From NCBI RefSeq assembly GCF_014172375.1, contig NZ_WNXD01000001.1, forward strand, positions 1,302,001 to 1,366,000: DNA of 64,000 nt, in the 5' to 3' direction. The first letter of the stretch is position 1. Every line of letters begins with the position of its first letter. The DNA is from Pedobacter planticolens (GTDB taxonomy: Bacteria; Bacteroidota; Bacteroidia; Sphingobacteriales; Sphingobacteriaceae). The translations under genes and the position numbers were made by a program. The notes below the pieces were generated by a model. The model made no database searches, had not been told where the DNA came from, and saw only the letters and a list, made by a program, of their open reading frames with translations. Shown one piece after another: positions 46,165 to 55,640 of the stretch.

Positions 46165-46932
46165 ATGGCTTTATTTATCAGCTCACTTAATACAGGTAGT
46201 AACGGAAATTGTTTTTATATCGGCAACGAAGAAGAAGCCATTTTGGTTGATGCTGGCTTAAGTTGTAAGGAAACAGAAATTCGCATGCAGAGATTAGCAT
46301 TGAGCATGCGCAAAGTAAAAGCTATTTTTATTTCTCACGAGCATAGCGATCATATTCGTGGTTTGCCTGTACTTGCTAAAAAATATCAATTGCCTGTTTA
46401 TATTACTCAAAGTACATTATTGAGTGGCAGACAGCAAATTCAACCAAATTTACTAAACTCATTTGTCGCTTACTCGCCTATTCAAGTTGGTAATTTACAG
46501 ATTACTGCATTTCCAAAATTACATGATGCCGCAGAGCCACATAGTTTTACCATTAGTTGTGCTGGTGTAAAAGTTGGGGTTTTTACAGATATTGGGAATA
46601 ATTGCGAAAATGTAATTCATAATTTCAAGGAATGTCACGCTGCTTTTTTAGAAGCTAATTATGATGAGGAAATGTTAGACAAAGGTCGATATCCTTATTT
46701 CTTAAAAAATAGAATTCGAGGTGGACATGGGCATTTATCGAATAAACAGGCTTTAGATTTATTTATTGCACACAAACCTTCGTACATGAGTCATCTTTTT
46801 CTTTCTCATTTAAGTAAGGATAACAATTGTCCAAACTTAGTTCATGATTTATTTCAGCAACATGCCAATGGTACGGAGATTATTGTGGCTTCGCGATTGC
46901 AAGAAACAGCAGTTTATTATATTAGTGCTTAG
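46165..46932 (+). CDS. YycJ/WalJ-like metallo-beta-lactamase-fold hydrolase
   Basis: A 255-residue cytosolic MBL-fold protein. The metal-binding motif is HEHSDH (IFISHEHSDHIRGLPVLAKKYQLPVYIT), preceded by SSLNTGSNGNCFYIGNEEEAILVDAGLSCKE, the characteristic YycJ opening, and followed by GVFTDIGNNCENV and GGHGHLSNKQALDLF. YycJ proteins are predicted nucleases linked with DNA repair or cell wall homeostasis in other bacteria. It is monocistronic here, followed by a dispersed repeat element. Confidence 0.88.
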   Translation: MALFISSLNTGSNGNCFYIGNEEEAILVDAGLSCKETEIRMQRLALSMRKVKAIFISHEHSDHIRGLPVLAKKYQLPVYITQSTLLSGRQQIQPNLLNSFVAYSPIQVGNLQITAFPKLHDAAEPHSFTISCAGVKVGVFTDIGNNCENVIHNFKECHAAFLEANYDEEMLDKGRYPYFLKNRIRGGHGHLSNKQALDLFIAHKPSYMSHLFLSHLSKDNNCPNLVHDLFQQHANGTEIIVASRLQETAVYYISA

Positions 46933-46944
46933 TAAGCGATTATT

Positions 46945-47083
46945 CGTCATTCCCAACTTGATTGGGAACCACGAAGTGCTCAGCGCAGCTAATCGTAATG
47001 CAATAAGAGGTTTTTTTACGCATTACGATTCCCGTTTTCACGGGAAGGACGGCAGTTACTGACCCTTCCTTCATCTGAATGAC
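46945..47083. repeat. Dispersed inverted-repeat element, copy 1
   Basis: The element is bounded by GTCATTC / GAATGAC and holds three nested hairpins: TTCCCAA/TTGGGAA (46950-46968), AATCGTAATGC/GCATTACGATT (46991-47030) and TCCCGT/ACGGGA (47030-47045). It sits in the 3' gap between convergent genes. A degraded relative lies at 59437-59517. Confidence 0.65.
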
Positions 47084-47091
47084 AAAATGTA

Positions 47092-48123
47092 TTAAATTTC
47101 CTCGAGTTTACTTCCTTCCACTCTTACATCAAGTACGTGTTTAACTCCGCATTTTAAAGCGAAATTAGCTCTTTGATGCCCTACAGGGAAATCAAAACAA
47201 ACTGGATAATCATATTCCTTTACTTTATCTAAAACTATTTCAACTAAGGTTTTACCAAATTCCTCTCCGGCATCATCAGGTTTTACTTTAAAACCTCCAA
47301 CAATTAATCCTCTTAACTTTTCTAATTTTCCGCTACGCTTGAGGTTATAAAACATTCTATCAATACTATATAAATACTCTCCGGTATCTTCTACAAAAAG
47401 AATTTTATCGTCAGTTTCAATCTCAGATTTACTACCACCTAAATTTTCAATACACCGTAAATTCCCACCAATTAATTCACCTTGCATTGTTCCCATTCTG
47501 TTACTGGTGTTATATGGAGCAAAATATTTCATCTTTTCTCCTTTAAGCGCTTGCTGAATAGAGTTTATTGTTTCGACTTGAATAGGCTCAGCCAAAGCCC
47601 AATCTGATGGAAAACTATTACACATTTTAGAATGAATGGTAGCAACTCTATAATTACCGTTAATATGAGAATGCAAAATTGTAATGTCACTAAAACCAAT
47701 TAACCATTTTGGTGATGCTTTATACAAACTAAAATCAAGCTGATCTACAATTCTGATTGCTCCATACCCTCCTCTTGCACACATAATTGCTTTTATATTC
47801 GGATCGTTTAGCATTTGTTGCAAATCTGTTAAGCGCTCTTGATCTGTACCGCCAAAAGTGAAATCTTTAGCGCCAACCGTTTTGCCAACCACAACATTAA
47901 ATCCCCAGCTTTTCATTTGAATAATTGATGGATCAATCTCTGCCTGAGTAATATAACCAGCCGGACAAGTAATACCAATAGTATCTCCAGGTAAAAGGTA
48001 GGGCGGTATTTTTATGCGTTTAGGTTCATCAGTTAAAGAAGAAATTACATCAGCTTTGCTACTTAATGAACTTAAAAGAAGTGAGGTTGGAATAATTGAG
48101 GATAGAAAATATTTACGATTCAT
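47092..48123 (-). CDS. S66-family LD-carboxypeptidase (LdcA/MccF-like)
   Basis: The 343-residue serine peptidase trims the terminal D-Ala from murein tetrapeptides (LdcA) or cleaves microcin-type conjugates (MccF). A signal-like N-terminus (MNRKYFLSSIIPTSLLLSS) suggests export. Family motifs are GDTIGITCPAGY, ARGGYGAIRI, the nucleophile region IGFSDITILH (Ser145), the Glu region FVEDTGEYLYSIDRM and the His region FPVGHQRANFALKCG. Length fits the family. It is not clearly linked to neighbours, with a repeat element on each side. Confidence 0.9.
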   Translation of the reverse strand: MNRKYFLSSIIPTSLLLSSLSSKADVISSLTDEPKRIKIPPYLLPGDTIGITCPAGYITQAEIDPSIIQMKSWGFNVVVGKTVGAKDFTFGGTDQERLTDLQQMLNDPNIKAIMCARGGYGAIRIVDQLDFSLYKASPKWLIGFSDITILHSHINGNYRVATIHSKMCNSFPSDWALAEPIQVETINSIQQALKGEKMKYFAPYNTSNRMGTMQGELIGGNLRCIENLGGSKSEIETDDKILFVEDTGEYLYSIDRMFYNLKRSGKLEKLRGLIVGGFKVKPDDAGEEFGKTLVEIVLDKVKEYDYPVCFDFPVGHQRANFALKCGVKHVLDVRVEGSKLEEI

Positions 48124-48166
48124 GATGAAGCAATATAAACAAATACCCTAAATCTTCAAATCTTTA

Positions 48167-48274
48167 CGTCATATCGAACTGAGCACACTTGTCCCGACTT
48201 CTTCGGGAGCGAGGAGATATCTTACCCTCAAGAGCACATAGCTGAAAGATTTCTCCGCTACGGTCGAAATGACG
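48167..48274. repeat. Dispersed inverted-repeat element, copy 2
   Basis: The ends CGTCATATCGA and TCGAAATGACG are inverted repeats with one mismatch, and an inner hairpin TCCCGA/TCGGGA is present. The wording (GATTTCTCCGCTACGGTCGAAATGACG) is of a kind I recognise as scattered between genes in Pedobacter-like genomes. It lies between the S66 peptidase start and the topB stop. Confidence 0.65.
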
Positions 48275-48284
48275 AAATTTTAAT

Positions 48285-50132
48285 TTAAACTGCTGTGGGA
48301 ACTTCCGCCAACTGCGCAGAAAGCCCTACTCCTGCTACTAAAAGTTCTTGTGTAATGGTTTTGGTATAATCTGCAATTTCAGCCTTAAAATCAGTTACTG
48401 ATGCCCCAGAACGAATTTCTTCTAATCGCTTTTCCCATTGACCGGTTAACTCTGCTTGTGCGATTTTCTTGTCCTTTACTACTTCATAAACCGCCAAGCC
48501 TTTAGTAGTTGGAATTAAATTTCGTTTATCACGAACAATATATTCTCTAGTTAGTAAGGTTTCTATAATTGCAGCACGTGTTGCAGGCGTACCCAAACCA
48601 CTGTCTTTCATCGCATAACGTAATTCTTCATCTTCAATCTCCTTACCCGAAGTTTCTAAGGCTTTTAATAAGGATGCTTCGTTATACAAAGGTTTTGGCT
48701 TGGTTTGTTTTTCTAATAAAGCTTTATTTACAATCGGCAATAACTCTCCAACTTTTAATTTTGGCAAAGCTGGATTTTCCTCATCCTTTTTTTCATCTTC
48801 AGTTTCATTAAACACCGAACGCCAACCCGCAGAGCGGATAACTGTACCATTTGCGGTAAATACAGAACCTGATTCGATGGTAATTTTAGTGATTTCCTTT
48901 ACACATTCTTGATGAAATGCTTCTAACATTCGACCCGCAACCATATCGTAAATCGCTTGATGATCTTTACTTAAATTGTATGGTTTAACGCCCGTTGGCA
49001 AAACCGCATGGTGATCGGTAACTTTCTTCGCATTTACACTCCTTTTGTTTAAAGTTGCAGTTTGTAAAAAATTAGCCTGATTACCAAAAGTTGGATGATC
49101 AGTTAAAGTACTAATCAATTGTGGAACAGTTGCAAAAACATCATCGCCAATATATCTACTTCCAGTACGAGGGTAAGAAACTAATTTACTTTCGTATAAG
49201 TTTTGTAGCAGGTTTAGGGTCTGATCTGCTGTAAAGCCATTTTTCTTATTGGCTTCTTGCTGTAAACTACTTAAATCGTGCAAAAGTGGTGGTGGTTCTT
49301 TTCTTGGTTTGGCTTCAACTGCGGTAATATTTCCACCCGTTGCAAAACCAGATGCAACATCTTCGACTTTGTCAAATATTGCTTGTGCTTCTGGTTGAGT
49401 TTTGAAATTAGCATTAGAAATAGCTTTGAACAATTGTCCGTCTTTATCTAATTGAATAGCAATTTGATAAAACGTTTGAGGCACAAAGTTCTTGCTTTCA
49501 ATAAAGCGAGCGCAAATCATAGCTAATGTTGGAGTTTGTACCCTACCTAAAGAAAGCACACTTTTAGAACCAGCAGAAATACTTAAAGCTTGCGTAGCAT
49601 TCATGCCCACCAGCCAATCTGATTCGGAACGGCAATGTGCAGAATTAAACAAGGTATCGTAATCTGAGCCCGGCTTCAGATTTCTAAAACCGTCTTTTAT
49701 AGCTTCATCAGTTTGCGAAGAAATCCATAAGCGTTTAAATGGTTTTTTACATTTAAGGAAGTAATAAATATACCTAAAAATCAATTCTCCTTCACGCCCA
49801 GCATCCGTTGCTACAATAATTTCTGTAGCTTCATCAAACAGTTTTTTAATAATATCTAACTGTTTTCGAACACCAGGATCTTCTACAAAACCATCCTTAG
49901 TTTTAATCTTACGGATAGCTAGTTTAAATTTAGCAGGTAACATGGGTAAATGCTGCTTACGCCAACCTATAAAACCATAATCTTGTGGTGGTGCTAATTG
50001 CAATAAATGTCCAAAAGCCCATGTAAATGAATAGCCTTTGCCTTCAATATAGCCATCTTTCCTGGTTGTTGCACCAAACACTTTAGCTAACTCACGACCA
50101 ACGGATGGCTTTTCGGCAATAACAATTTTCAT
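48285..50132 (-). CDS. topB: DNA topoisomerase III
   Basis: This 615-residue type IA topoisomerase passes and unlinks single strands. It has the Toprim domain (MKIVIAEKPSVGRELAKVFGA, ATDAGREGELIFRYIYY), the domain with SLGRVQTPTLAMI, and the active-site Tyr320 in SYPRTGSRYIGDD. The C-terminus (GLGTPATRAAIIETLLTREYI) is typical, but there is no zinc-finger extension. It is slightly shorter than the E. coli protein (653). A second type IA enzyme, topA, lies 6 kb away. Confidence 0.95.
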   Translation of the reverse strand: MKIVIAEKPSVGRELAKVFGATTRKDGYIEGKGYSFTWAFGHLLQLAPPQDYGFIGWRKQHLPMLPAKFKLAIRKIKTKDGFVEDPGVRKQLDIIKKLFDEATEIIVATDAGREGELIFRYIYYFLKCKKPFKRLWISSQTDEAIKDGFRNLKPGSDYDTLFNSAHCRSESDWLVGMNATQALSISAGSKSVLSLGRVQTPTLAMICARFIESKNFVPQTFYQIAIQLDKDGQLFKAISNANFKTQPEAQAIFDKVEDVASGFATGGNITAVEAKPRKEPPPLLHDLSSLQQEANKKNGFTADQTLNLLQNLYESKLVSYPRTGSRYIGDDVFATVPQLISTLTDHPTFGNQANFLQTATLNKRSVNAKKVTDHHAVLPTGVKPYNLSKDHQAIYDMVAGRMLEAFHQECVKEITKITIESGSVFTANGTVIRSAGWRSVFNETEDEKKDEENPALPKLKVGELLPIVNKALLEKQTKPKPLYNEASLLKALETSGKEIEDEELRYAMKDSGLGTPATRAAIIETLLTREYIVRDKRNLIPTTKGLAVYEVVKDKKIAQAELTGQWEKRLEEIRSGASVTDFKAEIADYTKTITQELLVAGVGLSAQLAEVPTAV

Positions 50133-50238
50133 TCTTAGAATTCCTTTTAGAACCCTAAATATCTAAAAAAATATTGGACAAGGCAGTCAATTTTTAGCGA
50201 TTGTTAGTATATAATTGGATGTGAACAGCTTGCAAAAA

Positions 50239-52524
50239 TTAAGATTTCTTCGGCTTTGCCCCCATGTAAAAAGTCAGTTTTCCACCAGATGTGATATCGC
50301 CATGCTTAATAAATGGCTTAGTCAACTCTTTTCCATTCAATAAAACTTTCTGTACATATACATTTTTATCGCTCTGATTAATTGCTTCAACCGTAAATGT
50401 TTTCCCGTTTTCTAAACTTAAGCTAGCATTATTAACTGATGGCGAACCCAATGCATATTCATCGCCACCTGGCGAAACAGGGTAAAAACCTAAAGAAGAA
50501 AACATATACCACGCACTCATCTGACCACAATCATCATTACCGCCCAAACCATCTGGAGTTGGTTTATATTGCATTCTTAAAATATGACGCACTTGAGCCT
50601 GAGTTTTATAAGCTTGATCTGCCCAGTTATAAAAGTAAGCAACATGATGCGCTGGTTCATTTCCATGCACATAACCGCCAATAATTCCATCACGAGTAAT
50701 ATCTTCAGTTTCTGCGAAAAATTCATCAGGCAAATGCATCGTAAATAAAGTATCTAATCTTAATGCAAATCGTTTTTTCCCTCCCATCAATTCCATTAAA
50801 GCAGCTGGATCTTGGGGAACAAAAAAGCTGTAATTCCAACTATTGCCTTCAATAAAGCCTTGTCCATTTGTACTTAATGGATCAAATCCTTTTTTAAATG
50901 TACCATCAGCTAATTTAGGGCGCATAAAACCAGTTGCTTTATCGTAATTGTTTTTCCAGTTTCCAGAACGTTTAATAAATTCATCGTAAATATCTTGGCG
51001 GTTTAGCTTTTTAGCCATTTGTGCGATTGCCCAATCATCGTATGCATATTCTAGTGTGTTAGAAACAGAAACACCGCTACGTTCTGCAGGGATATAACCT
51101 AAATCCATGTAATAGCCAATTCCTTCGTAATTACGATGTTTTGCTGTTGTAATACAAGCATCTAAGGCTTTGTTTGCATCGCCATTGTAAACTCCTTTTA
51201 CAACTGCATCTGCAATTACAGAAACGCTGTGATAACCACTCATACACCAATTATCATTCGCATAATGCGACCATATTGGCAACATTTGCAAACTACTTTG
51301 ATCGTAATGCGCTAACATAGATTTCACCATATCATTGTTTCTACTTGGTTGTATAATGTTAAAAAATGGATGCAAAGCTCTATACGTATCCCACAAAGAA
51401 AATGTAGTGTAATTAGTAAAACCGCTTGCGGTGTGTACACCTTGATCTAAGCCTTTATATTGTCCATTTACATCTATGTAGGTTGTTGGATTGATAAAAG
51501 CGTGATACATTGCGGTGTAAAAATTGGTTTTATCATCTTCTGCAGCTGAAATATTTATTTTATTCAGCTCTTTATTCCATGTAGTTTGTGCTTGTGCTTT
51601 AACTTTTTCAAAATCCCATCCGGTAATTTCAGTTCGCATATTTTGCAGTGCATTTTCTTGACTTACTGGAGATAAAGCAAACTTGATTTTAATTTTTTCA
51701 CCTTCATTGGTATCGAAATCAAAGTACATTCTTACTTTTCTACCTGCTATTTCTGGGAAGTTTTTAGTTTGATCAAATTTACCCCAGAAACCACGATAAG
51801 CCTGTTTAGCATCGTAATTCTTTTGTCCGTAACTTTTAAATGGTTTAGAAAAACTCATCGAAAAATACACCGTACGTGTACGAGCCCAGCCATACGTTTG
51901 GCGGTAACCTGTTACTAAAGTATCGTTAACCACACGAACATACGTCCACACAGTTTTTTCATCGTAATTATAAATTCCAGCCATTAAATCTAAAATAATA
52001 TGGCTTTGATTAGATTTCGGGAAAGTATATTGATGCATACCTACACGAGTTGTAGCCGTCATTTCTGCAGTAATGTTATCATCATCTAATTTCACTTTGT
52101 AATAACCAGCTTCTGCAACTTCATTGGCATGAGAAAAAGCAGAGCGAAAACCAGTTTTAGTATCACTTGCAATACCTGGGTTTAGTTGTAATTTACCTTG
52201 CGTAGGCATAATTAAAAAATCTCCCAAGTCAGAATGGCCAGTTCCACTAAAATGTGTATGACTAAATCCAACTATTGTTTTATCCTCATATTTATATCCT
52301 GCACAATATTTATATACATCGCCATTGTATTTTCCATTTACCTCATAAGGAATAGTATCCGTTTCTGGACTTAATTGCACCGCTCCAAAAGGAACCGTTG
52401 CACCCGGATAGGTATGCCCCATTTTCTCGGTACCGATTAATGGTTTTACATATTTAACCAGATTTTGTTGTGCATTAGCAACGATTGAAAAGAATAATAA
52501 GCAATAAAATAAAGTCTGTTTCAT
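50239..52524 (-). CDS. GH92 family exo-alpha-mannosidase (second copy)
   Basis: The ATG at 52524 gives 761 residues with a clean signal peptide (MKQTLFYCLLFFSIVANAQQ); an upstream in-frame ATG (52593) would add a poorly supported extension. Unlike the copy at 5999, the N-terminus is canonical GH92 (VKYVKPLIGTEKMGHTYPGATVPFGAVQLSPETDT). The catalytic Glu region is HGNEPAHHVAYFYNW and the C-terminal signature GLGGNDDCGQMSAWYMFSSLGFYPVSPG. It probably acts on N-glycan or mannan alpha-mannosides in the periplasm. A LacI-type regulator is divergent from it with candidate operators in the gap. No SusCD is linked. Confidence 0.95.
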   Translation of the reverse strand: MKQTLFYCLLFFSIVANAQQNLVKYVKPLIGTEKMGHTYPGATVPFGAVQLSPETDTIPYEVNGKYNGDVYKYCAGYKYEDKTIVGFSHTHFSGTGHSDLGDFLIMPTQGKLQLNPGIASDTKTGFRSAFSHANEVAEAGYYKVKLDDDNITAEMTATTRVGMHQYTFPKSNQSHIILDLMAGIYNYDEKTVWTYVRVVNDTLVTGYRQTYGWARTRTVYFSMSFSKPFKSYGQKNYDAKQAYRGFWGKFDQTKNFPEIAGRKVRMYFDFDTNEGEKIKIKFALSPVSQENALQNMRTEITGWDFEKVKAQAQTTWNKELNKINISAAEDDKTNFYTAMYHAFINPTTYIDVNGQYKGLDQGVHTASGFTNYTTFSLWDTYRALHPFFNIIQPSRNNDMVKSMLAHYDQSSLQMLPIWSHYANDNWCMSGYHSVSVIADAVVKGVYNGDANKALDACITTAKHRNYEGIGYYMDLGYIPAERSGVSVSNTLEYAYDDWAIAQMAKKLNRQDIYDEFIKRSGNWKNNYDKATGFMRPKLADGTFKKGFDPLSTNGQGFIEGNSWNYSFFVPQDPAALMELMGGKKRFALRLDTLFTMHLPDEFFAETEDITRDGIIGGYVHGNEPAHHVAYFYNWADQAYKTQAQVRHILRMQYKPTPDGLGGNDDCGQMSAWYMFSSLGFYPVSPGGDEYALGSPSVNNASLSLENGKTFTVEAINQSDKNVYVQKVLLNGKELTKPFIKHGDITSGGKLTFYMGAKPKKS

Positions 52525-52606
52525 AATTTTATATAGCAGAATAATTAATAGAAAATCTAAGGTATTAATTTTAGATGAAATGTATGATATCATTAATAAA
52601 ACTACA

Positions 52607-52622
52607 ACTAAAAGGTTTTAGT
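52607..52622. promoter_or_regulatory. Candidate LacI-type operator between GH92 and lacI genes
   Basis: ACTAAAA and TTTTAGT are perfect inverted arms around GG. A related half-site, CTAAAACG, occurs at 52654-52661. The central GG instead of CG makes the call tentative. Confidence 0.4.
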
Positions 52623-52704
52623 AAACCCTTATAATTCGTAGAATCAAGTTCTCCTAAAACGTCAGAAATTCGTACCTTAGCAATTAATACCATAACACTA
52701 ATTG

Positions 52705-53739
52705 ATGAACACTAATATCACCTTACGAGATATTGCCAAAGCGTTAAACTTATCTGTTTCTACCGTATCTAGAGCATTAACAGATAGTTATCAAATTGGA
52801 GATGAAACTAAGCAAAAGGTTGTTGCCTATGCTAAGGAGCATCATTATATCCCAAATCGGATGGCTAAAAGTTTAAAAGAAGGCAAAAGTAGATCTATTG
52901 GTGTGGTGGTTTGTTCGATTGATAACAATTTTGTGGCACAAATGCTAGATGGTATTGATCAGCATTGTACAGATCATAATTATCAATTGATTATTATGCA
53001 AAGCAAGGAATCCTTTGAACAAGAAAAAGCTTGCGTAAACTTATTATATGCTGGCGGAATTGATGGTTTACTAATCTCCCCCGCTTTCCAAACAACAGAT
53101 TTTGATTATTTAATTAGCTTGCAAAAAACTGGTTTACCTATTGTATTATTTGATAGGTTAAGTGAGCATATTGAAACACATAAAGTTGCAGCAGATAATT
53201 TTAAAGGCGCTTATGATGCTACTATGCACTTGATTAATAACGGTTATACTAGTATTGCGCACATTAGTAGTAACACCAAACTAAGCATGGCTACTGATCG
53301 TTTTGAAGGATATAAGAAAGCTTTGCGTGAATCAGGTTTAGCTTATCAAGAAGAGTTAGTTAAATTTTGTGATACACCTAATGCAGTTTCTTTAAATCAA
53401 AATTTAGAGAAAGCCATACAAGAATTAATGGCCTTAAAAAGCAAACCAACGGCTATTTTTACGGCTACCGATCAATTAACTACAAAATGTTTGTCGCTAC
53501 TTAATCAACTTGGTTATAAAATTCCAACTGATGTTGCTTTAATTGGTTTTAGCAATACAGATTTGGCCGACGCCTTATACCCTTCTCTAAGCACAATTCA
53601 TCAACCAGCTTTTGAAATTGGTAATTTGGCTACAAAACAATTATTAGCATTGATAGATAATAAAGAAAGTCAGCCTTACGAAACCGTACTTTTAAATACA
53701 ACGATTCAAGAAAGAGCATCTAGCCAAAAAACTAAATAG
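52705..53739 (+). CDS. LacI-family transcriptional regulator (second copy)
   Basis: Starting at the ATG at 52705 (a TTG one codon earlier is unlikely) the protein has 344 residues, with the LacI HTH (ITLRDIAKALNLSVSTVSRALTDSYQIG) and hinge (NRMAKSLKEGKSRSIGVVV) followed by the sugar-binding domain (about 62-340, ending IQERASSQKTK). It is divergent from the GH92 gene and probably controls it. It shares the same design, but limited sequence, with the regulator at 8436, giving two separate GH92-LacI modules. Confidence 0.95.
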   Translation: MNTNITLRDIAKALNLSVSTVSRALTDSYQIGDETKQKVVAYAKEHHYIPNRMAKSLKEGKSRSIGVVVCSIDNNFVAQMLDGIDQHCTDHNYQLIIMQSKESFEQEKACVNLLYAGGIDGLLISPAFQTTDFDYLISLQKTGLPIVLFDRLSEHIETHKVAADNFKGAYDATMHLINNGYTSIAHISSNTKLSMATDRFEGYKKALRESGLAYQEELVKFCDTPNAVSLNQNLEKAIQELMALKSKPTAIFTATDQLTTKCLSLLNQLGYKIPTDVALIGFSNTDLADALYPSLSTIHQPAFEIGNLATKQLLALIDNKESQPYETVLLNTTIQERASSQKTK

Positions 53740-53790
53740 CCTTTTTACATTGTTCAGACTACCTCGAATAATTAATTCATCAAAAACCCG

Positions 53791-53798
53791 TATTTTTG
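53791..53798 (+). promoter_or_regulatory. Putative -7 element of mnmA
   Basis: TATTTTTG matches TAnnTTTG perfectly 18 bp before the mnmA start codon. A matching -33 TTTG is not seen at the right distance, so the transcript start is tentative. Confidence 0.4.
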
Positions 53799-53816
53799 CA
53801 TCCTTTAATTTAAGTA

Positions 53817-54908
53817 ATGAGTAAACACGGTAGAATTTTGGTGGCCATGAGTGGCGGGGTTGATAGTTCGGTTGCAGCAGTAATGTTGCACGAGCAAGGG
53901 TACGAAGTAATTGGCCTTACCATGAAGACCTGGGATTATGCCACATCTGGTGGAAGTAGTAAAGAAACTGGTTGTTGCAGCTTAGATAGCATTAATGATG
54001 CTCGTACGTTGGCTGTAAACTATGGTTTCCCTCATTATATTTTAGATATTCGTGATGAATTTGGCGATTTTGTAATCGACAATTTTGTAGATGAATATTT
54101 AGCTGGTCGCACACCAAATCCTTGTGTTTTGTGTAATACCCACATCAAGTGGGAAGCTTTATTAAAACGTGCTAACAAACTAGATTGCGAATTTATTGCA
54201 ACAGGTCATTATGCAAATATTCGCCAATTAGAAACAGGTAGACACGTAATTTCTAAAGGAAAAGACGAGAATAAAGATCAATCATATGTGCTTTGGGGCG
54301 TTTCTCAAGAAAACTTATCACGTACTAAATTCCCGTTAGGTAGTTTTGCAAAAGCTGATATCCGCCAAATGGCGATGGATATGGGACAAGAAGAATTGGC
54401 AAAGAAATCTGAGAGTTATGAAATTTGTTTCGTTCCTGACAATGATTACAGAGCATTTTTAAAGCACAAAGTTGAAGATTTAGAAGATAGAGTTGCTGGC
54501 GGAAATTTCGTAAACAGTAACGGAATGATTATCGGCCAACATAAAGGCTATCCGTTTTACACTATTGGACAACGTAAAGGTTTAGGCGTTGCTTTTGGCG
54601 AACCTATGTTTGTTACTCAGATTTTACCTGAAAGTAATACAGTTGTGTTAGGCAGAGCCGATGAATTGGAACGTAAAGAAGCTATGGTTAGAAATCTTAA
54701 CCTAATTAAATATGAAAACATTAACGAACCGATGGATAATGTGATTACTAAAATCCGTTATAAAGATGCAGGGATGTTAAGTACAATTGTTCAAGAAAAA
54801 GATCAAATGCGTGTGGTTTTTGATCATAATGTTTCTGCAATAGCTCCAGGTCAATCAGCTGTTTTTTATGAAGGCAATGATTTGTTGGGGGGTGGATTTT
54901 TGATATAA
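53817..54908 (+). CDS. mnmA: tRNA-specific 2-thiouridylase
   Basis: The 363-residue cytosolic enzyme thiolates the wobble uridine of tRNAs for Lys, Glu and Gln. The PP-loop is AMSGGVDSSVAAVML near the N-terminus, the first catalytic Cys is in NPCVLCNTHIKW, and the second in SYEICFVPDNDYRAFL. GHYANIR, DQSYVLW and YTIGQRKGLGVAFGEP are all conserved. A perfect 20-bp hairpin terminator follows. It is monocistronic. Confidence 0.97.
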   Translation: MSKHGRILVAMSGGVDSSVAAVMLHEQGYEVIGLTMKTWDYATSGGSSKETGCCSLDSINDARTLAVNYGFPHYILDIRDEFGDFVIDNFVDEYLAGRTPNPCVLCNTHIKWEALLKRANKLDCEFIATGHYANIRQLETGRHVISKGKDENKDQSYVLWGVSQENLSRTKFPLGSFAKADIRQMAMDMGQEELAKKSESYEICFVPDNDYRAFLKHKVEDLEDRVAGGNFVNSNGMIIGQHKGYPFYTIGQRKGLGVAFGEPMFVTQILPESNTVVLGRADELERKEAMVRNLNLIKYENINEPMDNVITKIRYKDAGMLSTIVQEKDQMRVVFDHNVSAIAPGQSAVFYEGNDLLGGGFLI

Positions 54909-54928
54909 CTAATTATACAAAATAAATA

Positions 54929-54980
54929 AAGCCGCAGATTTGCAGATTGAAATAATAATCTGCAAATCTGCGGCTTTTTT
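54929..54980. terminator. Bidirectional terminator after mnmA and gpx
   Basis: A perfect 20-bp stem (arms 54929-54948 and 54957-54976, AAGCCGCAGATTTGCAGATT and its complement) encloses an 8-base loop and is followed by T's. It separates the convergent mnmA and glutathione peroxidase genes. This is the strongest terminator in the window. Confidence 0.9.
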
Positions 54981-55003
54981 CTGTTCTTAAAGCTTAAAAA
55001 GCC

Positions 55004-55522
55004 TTATAAATTACTAACGATAGCTGGATCTAATGGTTTTACAGCAGAGCGATAACGGTGTACCAACTCTCCTTTTTCATTAATTAAGAATTTTTCGAAA
55101 TTCCATTTAATATCACCTTTAAAATCTGGGTTTTCTTGCGTGGTTAAAAACTTAAACAATGGTGTGATATCATCTCCCTTAACACTACTTTTTTCGGCTA
55201 AAAGAAAACTTACGCTGTATTTACCAGTACAAAACTCTTTAATTTCGGCATTTGTACCTAATTCTTGTCCGCCAAAATTTCCTTCAGGAAAACCAATTAG
55301 CACTACATCTTTACCATATTGTTTATGCAGTTTCTCTAAATCTTCATATTGTGGCGTATACCCACATTTAGAAGCAGTATTTACAATTAATATTTTCTTT
55401 CCTCTAAATTTCGAAAGTTTTATGGTTTTACCATCAATGCTTTTAAAAGAAAAATCGTAAACAGTTTTAGGAGGCGTTGGCGCAGTCCATAAACTAAATA
55501 GTATTAATAAGGTGTTGATCAT
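55004..55522 (-). CDS. Glutathione/thioredoxin peroxidase family protein
   Basis: This 172-residue thiol peroxidase has a short hydrophobic N-terminus (MINTLLILFSLWTAPTPP) suggesting export. The peroxidatic Cys is in NTASKCGYTPQYEDLEKL. The second family motif, usually FPCNQFGGQEPG, is FPEGNFGGQELG here, so the resolving Cys is absent and the active-site Gln is replaced by Asn. The Trp-Asn pair is kept in KWNFEKFLINEKG. Members of this type use thioredoxin or other thiols to reduce hydroperoxides. The reductant here is unknown. Confidence 0.92.
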   Translation of the reverse strand: MINTLLILFSLWTAPTPPKTVYDFSFKSIDGKTIKLSKFRGKKILIVNTASKCGYTPQYEDLEKLHKQYGKDVVLIGFPEGNFGGQELGTNAEIKEFCTGKYSVSFLLAEKSSVKGDDITPLFKFLTTQENPDFKGDIKWNFEKFLINEKGELVHRYRSAVKPLDPAIVSNL

Positions 55523-55640
55523 GATGTTTATTTTTAGAATATACTAACGAAGATAGTTAGAAATTGGTTTGGGAAAATAATTTTATGGTAAAGAAATTGA
55601 GAGATTTATTAAATAACTTAGTAATTATAAATAAACCTCT

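Noticed and set aside
46844..47062. Open frame running from the MBL-fold gene into a repeat element
   Set aside because: It is out of frame with the MBL gene and its second half is encoded by the hairpin-rich dispersed element.
55140..55460. Plus-strand open frame opposite glutathione peroxidase
   Set aside because: It has no recognisable motif and the peroxidase frame on the other strand is well supported.
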